The notes under the pieces are model-generated. The model did no database searches and had not been told where the DNA came from. It saw only the letters and a program-made list of their open reading frames with translations. DNA of 64,000 nt from Forficula auricularia (Eukaryota > Arthropoda > Insecta > Dermaptera > Forficulidae). The first letter of the stretch is position 1. The number at the start of each line of letters is the position of its first letter. Of the stretch, positions 1 to 10,756 are shown piece by piece. The stretch lies in contig JALMQS010000257.1 of NCBI GenBank assembly GCA_024734495.1, positions 124,001-188,000 of the forward strand, read 5' to 3'. Position numbers and translations under genes: made by a program.

Positions 1-75
1 TATCATGAACTGTTTTTCAGTAAAAGAAAATTTGGAACAACAATTATCTGTAGGTACCTAGGTGAAAATTAAATA

Positions 76-153
76 CAGGGTTAGCAAAAAAATAAGTTGC
101 CCACTTTAGAAGGCCGCCTTCTGAAGTGGGCAACTTATTTTCTACTAACACTG
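76..153. mobile_element. 78-bp foldback MITE
   Basis: The whole unit is a self-complementary hairpin with its axis near 113. Termini read CAGGGTTAG on the left and CTAACACTG on the right, and both sides are flanked by TA (74-75 and 154-155), the target duplication expected for Tc1/mariner-type transposition. No coding capacity. The superfamily is inferred from the TA only. Confidence 0.7.
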
Positions 154-479
154 TATTTTTACAATTTTAAAGTATATTACTTTTCATACTTTTTAGTGAA
201 ATAAACCATTAATAAAAGGATTTTTTGTTTTTGAAAAAAAGCTGCAGTTGCGTATTATTTTTCTTCGTTCAAAATAAAAAGGGTGAAATTAATATGGATG
301 TTACTAGTTAAAACTGAAAATTAGTTTTTTTCCCACAAAAGATTTGTCTCTACCCTAGTTTAAATCCACCAAGTTTTATGAAAATATCAGATGTAGTTTC
401 GAGATTATTAAAAAAAAAAAAAAAACATTTTTCAAAAAAAAAATCTTTATCACACTGTATATCAAAAATAAATCAAAAA
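154..479. other. AT-rich spacer, nothing recognised
   Basis: Poly-A and poly-T runs dominate. Open frames here are low-complexity Lys/Phe strings and are not credible genes. Confidence 0.6.
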
Positions 480-1213
480 TGGACCTTGCATTATATGGAA
501 CTTTTTTGTCTTAAAATCATACACAGTAGGCGCTCTTTTATTTTGAATATTTTTGAATTTTTACGCTGACAGGGGTGCATATGATTCGAAATAAATAAAA
601 AAGATATCCCCCAAGTTTCAACCCCCTATCTCAATTTTAACCTAGCTCTACCCAGCGATTAAGTTTCCCATATAAATAAAATGGGTTTTTGGAATTGTAG
701 ATTCTGGCCAAAGTAATGTTTCAAAAATTTGACACTCGTTAACTTTATACTTATAATAGTAGCTATCCCTCAGAATTTTTACAGATTTTTTGCTATTATA
801 ATTTTGGAGTCTATAACTTACTAATCCTAAGATATAGCAGTATTTTATCTAGCTGTAACTCCAAAATTGTAATAGCTAAAAAATTGTAAAAATTCTGAAG
901 GATAGCTACTATTATAAGGATAAAACATAAAGAGTTTCAACTTTTTTGAACCATTATTTTGGCCAGAATAAAAAATTGATCGTTCAATGCCAAAAATCCC
1001 ATGTTATTTAGATGGGAAACTTGCATCGCTGTTTCGGCACAGGTTAAAATTGAGATAGGGACTTGAAACTTGGGGGATACATATTTTTTTATTTATTTCG
1101 AACCATATGAGCTTCAGTCAGCGTAAAAATTCGAAAATACCCAAAATAAGGAGCACCCTAATATACAGCTTAACCTTTTTCAATCTTGACATATTATAGT
1201 GAAACACCCTGTA
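480..1213. mobile_element. Long palindromic element, about 365-bp arms
   Basis: The sequence from about 480 to 832 is repeated in reverse complement from about 848 to 1213, with scattered mismatches. Easily checked arm pairs are the segments at 640-720 and 955-1040, and 802-826 and 852-878. The right end finishes in ACCCTGTATA, like many TA-targeting insect elements; the left terminus has decayed. No coding potential. The folded transcript would be a long imperfect hairpin. Confidence 0.65.
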
Positions 1214-1360
1214 TATATATATATACTATTTTTGCTCATTAGATTAGATTAATAATAATATATTATTAAATCTTAGTTGTTTCAATTAATTAATATTATT
1301 TTCATATATTTCGTTACTACTTATCTTCTTATATACTATTAAAAGATAAAAGTAAATAAA

Positions 1361-1905
1361 TGTTACTGGCCGTCGCCATGAGCGAGAGCGGGCCACTACA
1401 CTCACACCCTTTCTTTCTTGGGTGATTGCCGATTACCGACTAAGTCAGCCGGGCAAGGCTCTATCCACCTAGCTGGCGGGTCAAGAGGCTGCTTGCTTTG
1501 CAATCACGTCGGGCGGTCACCAGTATTGTTAGGGCTCTCTTGAGGTGAGTGCTGTGTGGCGCTTGTGCCGCGCCCCCCATCAAGTCGATGGGGTCCTAAC
1601 AATCTTGCGGGTGCTGAGTTGTAGGTTGCGTGTTCATATAGGGTGTGTGCAGAGGAGGGGCTGCTGGATGGCGGTGGCCCCTCCAGATTTGCTTCTCCAG
1701 TCGAAATCGAGTCGCTTTAATTATAGCATGGCTGAATATATTTCACTTATGCAAAAGCGACGCAACGATCCAACTGAGTCATCTAGCGGCCGTGTCTCAA
1801 GGCTCTATCCACCTAGCTGGCGGGTCAAGAGGCTGCTTGCTTTGCAATCACGTCGGGGTCACCAGTGTTACTGGCCGTCGCCATGAGCGAGAGCGGGCCG
1901 CTACA
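1361..1905 (+). mobile_element. Solo LTR / rearranged LTR composite
   Basis: The unit begins TGTTACTGG and ends CGCTACA, and is flanked by TAAA at 1357-1360 and 1906-1909. A 40-bp terminal segment occurs twice (1361-1400 and 1866-1905), as does a 57-bp segment (1457-1513 and 1801-1857). From 1527 the sequence matches the repeat at 7123-7443. GC content is far above the surroundings. TG...CA ends and a 4-5 bp duplication suggest an LTR; which superfamily is unknown. Short open frames inside it are not supported as genes. Confidence 0.55.
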
Positions 1906-1997
1906 TAAATATTATATGAAATATTCATTTACTATGAGTTAAGGATTCTAGGCCACTTGTTGTTATTAAAACTAAAAAAAATAAAAGATGTAAATTT

Positions 1998-2040
1998 TTT
2001 CAATATATATATTTCGGGCTGTAAGCCCATCTTCAGGAAA
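1998..2040 (-). ncRNA. Hammerhead-like ribozyme motif (AT-rich stem III)
   Basis: On the minus strand CTGAAGA (2036-2030) is followed by one T, the stem GGGC/GCCC with loop TTACA, then GAAA (2015-2012) and an alternating AT run able to form stem III. TTTC just before the core can pair with GAAA just after the AT run as stem I. The core agrees with CUGANGA...GAAA apart from the extra base after A9 that all copies in this window share. Activity is not known. Confidence 0.5.
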
Positions 2041-2145
2041 GTACAGAATAATAACTGTGTGTAATAAGTGACCTAGAATCCTTAACTCGTAGTAAATGAA
2101 TATTGTATATAATATTTATTTACTTTTAACTTTATTAAATATGTT

Positions 2146-2800
2146 TCGCCTTGCACCAACACCACAATCTCTACTAATTATTATATACTATTGGCGAAAA
2201 TCACGATAGTCGTAACATCTCTTCGAAATATAGCATATATAATTAATAATTATGGTCATGCTATTGTAATAACGAATTCATCTCTCCTGACATCTAGAGG
2301 CAGAAAGTTAAACTATGTTCTCTAATAAGAATAATACATTTACTTGCCCGTTTACTAGGGCTTATGATTTTGGTCAATACCCGGTGTAGATATTAATCAA
2401 TAAAATTTTTAAGAAAAAAATATAAAAACTAAGTAAATATCTAACATTTGAAAATAATAATAATTAAATAAATCAATAATAATACTTATGGATGATGATT
2501 GGTTGCAAGTTTAACGTCAACGCCTAATGTATATGCAACCATACTCGTCGCTTCAATGAAAACTTTGTCTACCTTGTTTTTAAAATGTATCTATTTACTT
2601 ATTACTTTCATTCCGTAATTGATTAAATTCTTTAACTTTTACTTTATTTTTTAATTATTTTTATATGTTTTTACATTTTATTATGCCTTTGAGAAAGATT
2701 TCTAAATAATAAAAATAACAGCGTTCATTTTTAATACGTAGTAAAAGTAAAGAGAGTGGATAGGGGAAGAAACATATTTTTCCTGTTTTACCTTCAATAT
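2146..2800. other. AT-rich region without recognised features
   Basis: No open frame above background, no repeat shared with the rest of the window and no palindrome longer than a few bases was noticed here. Confidence 0.5.
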
Positions 2801-2810
2801 AAACTTATAA

Positions 2811-2962
2811 ATCAAAAATAATTTAATTTTGTGGTCAAAATCTAAGAAATTAGTAGAGAATTTGTCGTCCCCTCAGGAATCGAACCCAAGCGCTAACTTG
2901 CTTTCCGCGCAATGTAACACTAATTTCTTAGATTTTGACCTTAAAATTAAATTATTTTTGAT
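2811..2962. mobile_element. Foldback with tRNA-like loop
   Basis: Arms of about 44 bp (2811-2854 and 2919-2962) are nearly perfect inverted repeats. The loop, read on the minus strand, contains GGGTTCGATTCC (2887-2876), a canonical RNA polymerase III B box, followed by a GAGGGG segment. The same module lies in foldbacks with unrelated arms at 45490-45968 and 49852-50313, and a weaker version at 25268-25440. Confidence 0.65.
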
Positions 2963-3049
2963 ATATATATATATTCAATAATTGTGGTCGCTTTTCCTGG
3001 GTCTTTGCATTAAATATAAATCAATTTTTTCTTTTTTGAAAATTTTTAT

Positions 3050-3262
3050 TTTTTAGACGGAAATTGAAACTTTTGAAGGCAGAAACATTAGTACTTTTTT
3101 GTTTTTTCTAAATAATAATAGTTATAGAAAATAACTTAACCAATTTTGCTGAAATTCAATATTCTACTTAAGTACACTGAGCACCGTTATATAATGTTTT
3201 CAGTAAAATTATATTTTAAAGTACTTTAACATTGCATAAGATGATACTTTTTTAAAAAATTT
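3050..3262. repeat. Fragment of dispersed family D
   Basis: This segment resembles the right part of the repeat at 12148-12733 and 21328-21983, including the ATTAGTACTTT and TAAAGTACTTTA motifs. It is truncated on both sides. Confidence 0.55.
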
Positions 3263-3290
3263 GTTCATTTGATCGGTTTAATATATACTA

Positions 3291-3840
3291 CCTGCCCAGC
3301 GAGCGATGCTCGGTAAATTTTTGCTTCAGTTAATAGCTATAACTCGATTTTTAATAAATTAAATTTTATATGAATTAATGTAACATTGTATTTGAGCTTC
3401 GACTTCGGAGATTACTTCTCCACCATCGACTATCCTTGATCATCTTTTTAGTCCTTGTTTTTAATAAGAAGAAAAAACTAATTAAATAAACAAAACTCTT
3501 TTCCGATCTTCATTCAATCAATTAAATTGCCCAATTTTGAATATATAATAATAATTGTAATAATCTTATTGTGTGATATAAAATTAAAAAACCAATTATT
3601 TATTAAAAGGAAATTGAATAAAAATGTAAATAAACATTTTTATCGAGACAACCGCCTCTGAATAATTATTTCAATTAACAAAAAACCCATCAAAAACAAC
3701 TTAGCCGAAGATGAGACCGTGACAGATCAAATGTCCAACACAAAACCTTCCTAACCAGTGAATTTCATCCAAATCGTTAGAGCCCTTTTCGAAAACACGA
3801 CCGGATATATACATATATATATATATGTTGTTCATTTAAT
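3291..3840. repeat. Dispersed repeat E, copy 1
   Basis: Starts near CCCAGCGAGCGATGCTCGG and ends near a TA-rich tract. The same sequence recurs at 26083-26820, interrupted there by a C-rich stretch. The terminal part (ATCCAAATCGTTAGAGCC and following) is of a type often seen at the ends of insect DNA transposons and Helitrons; the class is not decided. Confidence 0.6.
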
Positions 3841-4041
3841 ATGATAAGATATACTAGTTCAAAAAAAAAATACAAATCTTTTAAAAAACAATCTTAAGAA
3901 CGTTTTTTAATCCAAAAGTTTCGGGAGAAATTCTCCATTTATGAATGGAAATTTTTTTAAATTGAGAAAAAAAAGTTGTTTTCTCTAATGTTTAGAAAGC
4001 ATCCCTATTTAAATTTATACGTGTTTCGGGGTTTGGTTTAT

Positions 4042-4119
4042 GGAAGAGCGGACTTGAATCTGAAAACCGAAATACTAAGCGTATAGGACAGCTCTGACCC
4101 TCTTGAGCTGCTACCTCTA
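4042..4119 (-). ncRNA. tRNA-derived sequence (SINE head or tRNA relic)
   Basis: Read on the minus strand it carries an A-box-like TAGCAGCTCAAGAG near the 5' end and a B-box-like GATTCAAGTCC near the 3' end at tRNA-like spacing. The arms do not fold into a convincing intact tRNA, so a SINE head or pseudo-tRNA is more likely than a functional gene. Confidence 0.4.
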
Positions 4120-4590
4120 TACAAATCATTCAGCCGATTTCAAGAAGGGATGCAGCTTCTCCATTCTTCATTGAGACTTTGAAAACCGAACCCTTAGATT
4201 ACGTCGTAGAAGAGTATTGGATATCTATCTATTATTAAAATCCCTTAAATGATTAGGACATCTCTTTTATTTATTTAATTAATTCAATTAATTAATTTTC
4301 AACAGCAAGAACCTTAACAAGTTGGTTACAAATACAAATATTATCCACACTTCAACGAAACATAATAGATAATATGGCAATTGAAATTACATATTATTTG
4401 TTTTTCTGACAAAGCAACATTTAGTATTAAGGGAGGATTAAACGGCCCAAACCATGGCTTTTGGGACACAGAAAATATTTATTTATTTTTAGAATTGAAA
4501 GTTTTTGAGCCGAGGGTAGCAGAATTTTAATATCTTGAAGGAGACAATAAAAGAGTGTGTCTTCTGCTGGAATTTTAAATTTTATTTATT

Positions 4591-5450
4591 AGGTCATTCA
4601 ATAAGTCCGTAGGATGACACATAGATGGCGTTACTAGGATGTTTCACATATGATTTTTTATTTAGTACTAACCTTCAAACGATACGTGTATAAATTTGAC
4701 AGCAATCTGACTATTGATTCGTGAGTTAGGGCACTTTTGTTATTGAAAAAGTGTATTTCGAGTTTTAATAAAGCGTTGGATTTTGATGAAAAAAATACAG
4801 TGGAAACCTATCAGTGAGCATGATAAACATTGTCGAACTCACTCCGTAAACGAGACAAATGGTAGAGAAGTCGGATTGCATGAATTTAAACGTGGTCGTA
4901 CCAGCACAAATGATTCCAGAGCGCAGTGAACGCCCAAATGAGGCTCTTATTCCAGAAAACATAAAAAAATCCACAAATTGGTTATGAACGATCGCAAATT
5001 GAAGGTGCACGAGCTAGCTGACATTGTAAAGATATCAGATCGTAGTGTTTTTACCATTTTACACGAACATTTGGGAATGCTGCAAAGTGGGTGCCGCGTG
5101 AGCTCACAGTCGACCAAAAACAACAACGAATCGATGCTTCAGAGAGTGTTGGCGCTGTTAAACCGCAATAAAATGGAAATTCTATTGTCGATATGTGACA
5201 ATGGATGAGACATGGCTTCACTATTACACACCAGAATCCAAAAAAGAAGTCCAATGATGAAGTAATCGCTTAAACCGAGAGCCTATTTTGACGAGAAAGA
5301 GAAATCGTACTATAAAAGTGGTATTGAAAAGTTGGAAAATCGCTATACTTGTTGTATCGCCCTCGAAGGCAACTATGTTGAATAATAAAATCGAGTTTTG
5401 TCAAAATTTTGTTTTCTTCTTACTTATCCTACGGACTTATTGAATGACCT
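4591..5450 (+). mobile_element. mariner-like transposon relic
   Basis: Inverted ends AGGTCATTCAATAAGTCCGT (4591) and its complement (to 5450) match over about 25 bp, with weak similarity continuing. At about 860 bp the unit is shorter than a complete mariner (about 1.3 kb). Coding relics of the transposase are present between the ends. A TA duplication is not clear, probably because the target is itself TA-rich. Confidence 0.85.
4800..5400 (+). pseudogene. mariner transposase, internally deleted and frameshifted
   Basis: The relic would have encoded the DDE transposase that cuts and rejoins the element at TA. Residues readable from 4978 include DRKLKVHELADIVKIS and SVFTILHEHLGM, the second helix-turn-helix region of mariner transposases. 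A shift near 5190 leads to VTMDETWLHYYTPESKK, which carries the first catalytic Asp of the D,D34D triad. The sequence then jumps to a C-terminal piece ending CIALEGNYVE and a stop (about 5345-5385). The segment with the other two catalytic Asp residues is missing and at least two frame changes separate the pieces, so no active enzyme can be made. The N-terminal HTH half (about 4800-4977) is readable only with frame changes. Family assignment is confident; the subfamily was not determined. Confidence 0.85.
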
Positions 5451-5608
5451 GTTATATCGAGGGCTTTGCGCTCTTCATCAGTCTATTACAATTGATTCAC
5501 AGGAATTAATGCATGAATGATGAACAGGGCAAACTATAGTCTCGAAATAAATAAAATTTATAATTCCAGCAGAAGACACACTCTTTTATTGTCTCCTTCA
5601 ATTTATTT

Positions 5609-6055
5609 ATGACTTGAATAGCTTCACTAGCTAGCACTAAATTCCATCATATATAAGCCAGGGACAAATAACTAGAGTATTTTTTTAGTGACATACTACC
5701 TCCAATTAATGATGCTGTATGCTCCAGTTACCTTCTCTGCTCTTGACTTATTCCAACTTAAAAGTTGAATAACCTTCAATAATAAATTACATTTTATCTC
5801 TTCAAATGGAATTGATTTCTTTCTATCAATGACTGAGAAAACCTTGAGCGAGAAAATAAAAAAGAAAAAAAAACAATTTCAATTTGATTGGTAATTTGCT
5901 CTTGAATCGTTTCTAATGCTTCAATTCAATATCTGGTTGAATTTCGACTTCAATGATGATGAACCAGTGAAAACCTTCAAGATCCACCCTCATTTAAAAC
6001 CATTTGAAAAGTCTAAAAAATACCTACGCTTTTTTAAATTTATTCTACAAAAACA
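5609..6055. other. No recognised gene or repeat
   Basis: Moderately complex AT-rich sequence. The open frame starting at 5916 runs into the family B repeat and has no recognisable domain. Confidence 0.45.
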
Positions 6056-6752
6056 AAATAAGCTGACGTGTTCTGATGTGGCCATCCACTTGACTTTACC
6101 ATACAACCTGGCCCCTAAAATTATTTATAATCATGTAGGGGGGGGGTAATTTTTGCATTTTATACTTCTGGTGTCCCATTGATTATGTATAGAAAATTTG
6201 GTTGAGTTTGGTAAATGGCCAAGATTTTCATTTTTTTAACCCAAACTCCCCCCCCCATTTCGGGCGATTAGTTTTTGCATTTTTATACTTCTGGAGGTCC
6301 ACTGATTATGTATACAAAATTTGGTTGAGTTTGCTCAAACGGCCTAGATTTTTAATTTTTAACCCCCCCCCCTCCACCCCCTTAATTTTAGGTCGATATG
6401 CACCATAATCTAATCAGCTCTTAGTCTCAATGGACCAAAACTACGTGTGAAATTTGGTTTCGATATTCAAACTAGCTTTTGAGCTAGCTCGTCCACAATA
6501 ATTTGGTAACGCACAGACTAACTAACTAACAAACATTTTGACAAAACAATTATTATCTCAAAAAATACAATTTTTTGGATGTTCACTTAATAGGCTTTTT
6601 TGTAGACCGAAATGCCAGGGTTTCGCTCAATTTTTTTAATCAAAATACTTTCAGCTGTTTTCGAGATATTTCGAAAAAAAGAAGGAAAAAAACACTTTTT
6701 TCATGCACGATTACAATAGTTGACCATACCCTGTATGGTAAAGTAAAAAAAT
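6056..6752 (+). repeat. Family B repeat, copy 1
   Basis: Begins near AATAAGCTGACGTGTTCTGA and ends near CATACCCTGTATGGTAAAG. In between are about two units of a 115-bp module running from TTTTTGCATTT through GTATACAAAATTTGGTTGAG to a C-run. Downstream comes a conserved block ending in short CTAACTAACAAACA repeats and a TTTTTTCATGCACGATTAC segment. Other copies: 9437-10262, 17322-17913, 55199-56843. No coding capacity seen. Confidence 0.75.
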
Positions 6753-7122
6753 TATCTGGCCAATATCACATATCGAAGGTTCTGTACCTTATAACTAGGA
6801 TGTTGAAAGCCCAAAAAAGTCATTCTTTTTCTGAAAAAAAGTCGCCTGAAAAGTCTCGTTTTTTTTTTTTGTATAAATAGCCCGCAAAAAGTGTTTTGAG
6901 CAAAAAAAAGTCTTGTAGATAAAAAGTTTCTGAATAACCTTTGACAGGAAAAAAGTATTTATACGTATTCAATTCTATGTATGTTGATACATAAAAATGT
7001 TGATTAAAAACAGCTGCTCTCTTCTAAAATACTGATATAATCAATTTTATTATAATAAGCTTATTCTTATTTAGCACATTTCATTGTAAATATTACTTTT
7101 AAATAACATATTTTATAATAGC
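6753..7122. other. AT-rich spacer
   Basis: Poly-A tracts and short AT-rich repeats only; no gene or shared repeat recognised. Confidence 0.5.
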
Positions 7123-7443
7123 TGTTAGGGCTCTCGTGAGGTGAGTGCTGTGTGGCGCTTGTGCGCCCCATCAAGTCGATGGGGTCCTAACAATCTGTTG
7201 AGTGCAGGTTGTAGGTTGCGTGTCTCATATAGGGTGTGTGCAGGGGAGGGGCTGCTGGTTGGCATTTGGCCCCTCCAGATTCGCGTGTCCGAATCCGTTC
7301 GCTACCTCAGTCGAATCGAGTCGCTTTAATTATAGCATGGGTGAATATATTTCACTCATGCAAAAGCGACTCAACGATCCGACTGAGTCATCTAGCGGCC
7401 GTGGCTCAAGGCTCGTCGCCATGCGCAAGAGCGGGCCGCTACA
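7123..7443 (+). mobile_element. Solo LTR related to 1527-1905
   Basis: Starts TGTTAGGGCTCTC and ends GCCGCTACA, so it has TG...CA ends. Flanking pentamers are ATAGC and ATGGC (four of five match). Compared with the copy at 1527-1905 it lacks the 57-bp segment present there. High GC marks it off from its surroundings. No internal region or second LTR is adjacent. Confidence 0.6.
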
Positions 7444-8012
7444 ATGGCTTTCTCAGTTTTGTAGATAGAAGCGTTAAAATAATAAAATTTATATAAATTT
7501 CAAGTTAAGTGGTGAAAATTAGTGGTTCTCAATTTTTTTTCAATAACTATCTTAAAAAGTATTTAATTTCAACCGAAAATACTTCTTTTGGGTGAATCGC
7601 TGAGATCGTTATAGTTAGTTTATTCGTTAGAGCAGTTTAAAGAATTTCCATTCGAAATAATGTCTCGGAAAAAGATTTTGATTCGAAAAAAAAGACTACG
7701 AATTAGCTGAAAATTGGAATATCATTAACAGCGAGTTTTATAATTATTATAGACGATATAAAAATTAAGATTCGGAAAAAGAAAATATGAAAAAATGGCA
7801 AAAAAAAGTCCCAAAAAGTCTTGGAAGTCTAAAAAAGTCCGTAAAAAAGGTTTTTTTTTAAATTTCCAAATGTGTTTTATTTTTTTAGATCAGTGGATAA
7901 TTCAAAAAAAAAAAATTGAAAAGTTCCAAAATTGAAAAAAAAGGCGAAATACTTTTTTGTGCTCTCTACTTACTAATAACTCTCAAAATATTTGAAATAT
8001 CAAATTTATTCT
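7444..8012. other. AT-rich spacer
   Basis: Rich in poly-A and GTCxAAAAAGTC-type simple repeats near 7800-7860; no recognised gene. Confidence 0.5.
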
Positions 8013-8126
8013 TCACAAAGAGAAACAAAAAGGTAGTCCTCTGCTTGATGCATCAAGTGAAGACAACCTCTTTGTTTCTCTTTGTGAATCAACAACTCTG
8101 CTACTCTCTGCAAAACAAAAACTACT
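8013..8126. mobile_element. Family X-prime foldback
   Basis: Arms of 38 bp meet at 8050/8051 (GCTTGATG then CATCAAG). The right side continues into ACTCTGCTACTCTCTGC, the same one-sided tail seen in family X and in the larger hairpin at 57002-57245. Confidence 0.75.
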
Positions 8127-8757
8127 AATATTATATACATAATTACATAAAATCGCAGTTTACTTCAAATTAATAGCATTTATCGAAGTTTCACTTCCAA
8201 TTTAAATTGACATTTCGAATATTTTTGAAATGATAATTTATTAATTCTAATATATATTATAATAATTTTTAAGGATAGGTAATATTGAAAATATTATAAA
8301 TAAATAAATATATTTAAACTCTTCTACGGCACACGAGCAGATTGAATGGTATTAGATAACGAACAAAGTTTGTTAAATATATACTTGGAATAGAATATGA
8401 GGAAATTTGATCGATAAAGTAAACACATGGGGGCCTTGAACAGTTAATATAAACATCATTATACTTGATTACGAGAGATAATTGAAAGTCATCTGGTATG
8501 CACACAAAGTGTTTGCTTTTAAACAAAAATTGGTGAAACTTTACTTCAATGGTATAGTAATTGCTCGTATTTCAAGATTTATATGTAGAATTCTGTGATT
8601 TTAATGAAGAATTGGAGAAAAAACAGAAACTTTTGCAAGACTTGATATTGATAGAATGAGAAGAAGTTGCACCAAAAGTACAAGTAAAAATCTCCATGGC
8701 ATTCTCTTTGACTCGAATACCCTGAAGAAGTGTGACAGGGTGTCCATACTGGGCGCT
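8127..8757. other. Mostly unique sequence, no confident gene
   Basis: Several frames on both strands are open for 50-70 codons near 8314-8526 and 8572-8760, but none shows a recognised domain and they overlap one another. A short coding relic of a lost element or host exon is possible but cannot be assigned to a strand. Confidence 0.35.
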
Positions 8758-8955
8758 CAGGGCCGGTTGTATGTCGCAAAGTAAATGCTTTTTACCACTA
8801 ACACAGGGTAGATGGTAAATGGAGGGGCTGGGATGGCCAATCAGATGCCAGGCATTGACAGTGCCTGGCATCTGATTGGCCATCCTAACCCTCCGTTTCC
8901 ATCTACCCTGTGTTAGTGGTAAAAAGCAGTTACTTTGCGACATACAACCGGCCCT
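8758..8955. mobile_element. Foldback element with CAGGGCCGG ends
   Basis: Nearly perfect palindrome of about 98-bp arms around 8857. The ends CAGGGCCGGTTGT and its complement resemble hAT termini, but I could not identify an 8-bp target duplication. The long minus-strand open frame across it is a by-product of the palindrome. Confidence 0.75.
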
Positions 8956-9111
8956 CAGTCGCGTCTAACCTATTACAAGGAATAAACAGATTTTCCCTGT
9001 GGTGAAATCTGTATCATGGAAAATTGGCTTCTTATTCAGGTCTGGGCGAATTTTGACACGTTACAGACATTTTCAACACAAAAAATGTTTCCTCATTAAT
9101 TTTATACTAGT

Positions 9112-9213
9112 CTTGCCCAGCAGGCAGTAAACCCCTTAATCAGTGTTTTACATCGTTAGAGCCATTTTGAAAACCACGGATTGGGGGATTTTCTACCTGC
9201 TGGGCAAAACAAG
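9112..9213. repeat. Small inverted repeat related to family E
   Basis: CTTGCCCAGCAGG (9112) and CCTGCTGGGCAAAACAAG (to 9213) face each other around a segment containing CATCGTTAGAGCC, which is also present in family E. Confidence 0.55.
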
Positions 9214-9436
9214 TCCCCTGATTTTTGCATTTCTAATTCTCTAAGATTCTACAGATGAAAAATTTGGTTAACTTTGGTCCAAAGGCGTAGAATTTTAATT
9301 TTGACCTTCCCTCCCATTTTGCATGTTTATTTTTGAGTCTAGAAATAAATGTAGTCCTGGTAAGAACATTTCTATACATATTACGATAGATACAAGATGG
9401 GGAAAATTTGGGCTTTCGTTTGGGCGTCTATAGTAA

Positions 9437-10262
9437 ACAAATAAGCTGACGTGTTCTGATGTGGCCATCCACTTGACTTTACCGTACAACCTGGCCCCTC
9501 ACTTATATTTGATATTTGATAAAATTTATAATCCATGTAGGGGGTGGGGGGGTAGTTTTTGCATTTTTAGACTCCTGGGACCCACTGATTATGTATACAA
9601 AATTTGGTTGAGTTTGGTAAATGGAAAAGATTTTCATTTTTTGACCCCCCCCTCCATTTTGGGCTGTTAGTTTTTGCATTTTTAGACTTCTGGGGACCCA
9701 CTGATTATGTATATAAAATTTGGTTGAGTTTGGTAAATGGCCAAAATTTTCATTTTTGACCCTCCGCCCCCCCCCCCCCATTTTGGGCGGTTATATTTTG
9801 CATTTTTAGACTTCTGGGGGTCCACTGATTATGTATACAAAAATTTGGTTGAGTTTGCTCAAACGACCTATATTTTCAATTTTTAACCCCCTCGATCCCT
9901 TAATTTTGGGTCGATATACACCAAAATCTAATCAGCTCCTAATATCAATGGACCAAAACTACGTGTGAAATTTGGTTTCGATATTCACACTAGTTTTTGA
10001 GCTAACTCGTTCACAACTTTGGTAACGCACAGACTAACTAACAGTCATTTTGACAAAACAATTATTATCTCGAAAAATATAATTTTTTCGATTTTCAGTT
10101 ATTAGAGCTTTTTTGTTGACCGAAATGCCATGGTTTTGCTCAATTTTTTTAATCGAAATAGTTTCAGCAGTTTTTTAGATATTTTGAAAAAAAGAAGGAA
10201 AAAACCACTTTTTTCATGCACGATTACAATACTTGACCATACCCTGTATGGTAAAGTAAAAA
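9437..10262 (+). repeat. Family B repeat, copy 2
   Basis: Same ends as copy 1, but with about three internal 115-bp units (near 9555, 9665 and 9785), each closed by a C-run. A related single unit precedes the copy at 9218-9330. Confidence 0.75.
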
Positions 10263-10350
10263 ATCTGCAGACAGATGGACAAAAATCACATTTTAACAAA
10301 GAGATTATATTTCATAAATAATTTGTGAGAGTTAAATTTGTATAAATTAT

Positions 10351-10402
10351 ATCAATATTTTGTTTTAAATTTAATCAATATAGAATTTAAAACAAAATAT
10401 TG
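10351..10402. repeat. Short perfect inverted repeat
   Basis: TCAATATTTTGTTTTAAAT (from 10351) and its complement (to 10402) can form a 20-bp stem. Confidence 0.65.
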
Positions 10403-10479
10403 ATAAATTGATTGTTGATCATTCGTATCAGGAATAGCAAGGAATAAATTGGACAAAATTAAAAACCCGGTTTTTTATT

Positions 10480-10530
10480 AAATGGGCCAGACGTTTCGTC
10501 AATTTATTTCGATTTCCTCACTGACCTATT
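10480..10530 (-). ncRNA. Hammerhead-like motif, core-mutated
   Basis: The minus strand has TTGACGAAACGTC with the 3' stem I sequence TGGCCCATTT. The core reads GTGAGGA in place of CTGANGA, so essential C3 is lost and the 5' stem I strand is also altered. Predicted inactive. Confidence 0.5.
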
Positions 10531-10704
10531 TTATCACTCTTTGTCAAAAAACAATTTCACTGTGTACCACAAAATCATTAATCTTTTTTATCAAATATTC
10601 CTGGCTCAAATTAATCAACAACCTTGGACTTTTCTTTAACAATTTAAAAAATATTCTTTGATGTTTTGTCGAATAGTGAAATTGTTTTTTGACAAAGAGT
10701 GATA

Positions 10705-10756
10705 AAATGGGCCACTTAGGAAGTCAAAATGAATTGACGAAACGTCTGGCCCATTT
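10705..10756 (+). ncRNA. Hammerhead-like motif, core-mutated, perfect stem I
   Basis: AAATGGGCCA (10705-10714) pairs perfectly with TGGCCCATTT (10747-10756) as a 10-bp stem I. Stem II is GTCAA/TTGAC. GAAA (10739-10742) is followed by CGTC with predicted cleavage after 10746. The core is CTTAGGA, so G5 is changed to T; since G5 is essential in hammerheads this copy is probably dead although the fold is kept. Confidence 0.65.

Larger units (their letters stand above)
1337..2145. mobile_element. Foldback element split by the LTR composite
   Basis: The right arm (2066 to about 2145) is the reverse complement of 1906-1958 joined directly to about 1337-1360. The arm therefore shows the empty site of the LTR composite at 1361-1905. 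The loop carries a minus-strand hammerhead-like motif. The outer limits of the arms are uncertain. Confidence 0.6.
4493..5608. mobile_element. Family X foldback carrying a mariner insertion
   Basis: The outer arms contain AGGAGACAATAAAAGAGTG on the left (from 4539) and its reverse complement ending near 5603. The left end has the one-sided tail GCCGAGGGTAGCAGA typical of family X (also 11714-11868, 59432-59569, 60298-60547). The loop holds a mariner (4591-5450), then remnants of two opposed hammerhead-like motifs: minus CTGATGA at 5481-5475, and a plus-strand GATGA...AACTATAGTC at 5516-5544 lacking most of stem II. Confidence 0.7.

Noticed and set aside
1545..1908. Overlapping open frames of 87-113 codons
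   Set aside because: They lie in the GC-rich LTR composite and differ from those of the sister LTR at 7123; no conserved protein.
8572..8943. 123-codon minus-strand frame
   Set aside because: Half of it crosses a perfect palindrome, where open frames arise automatically on both strands; no domain.
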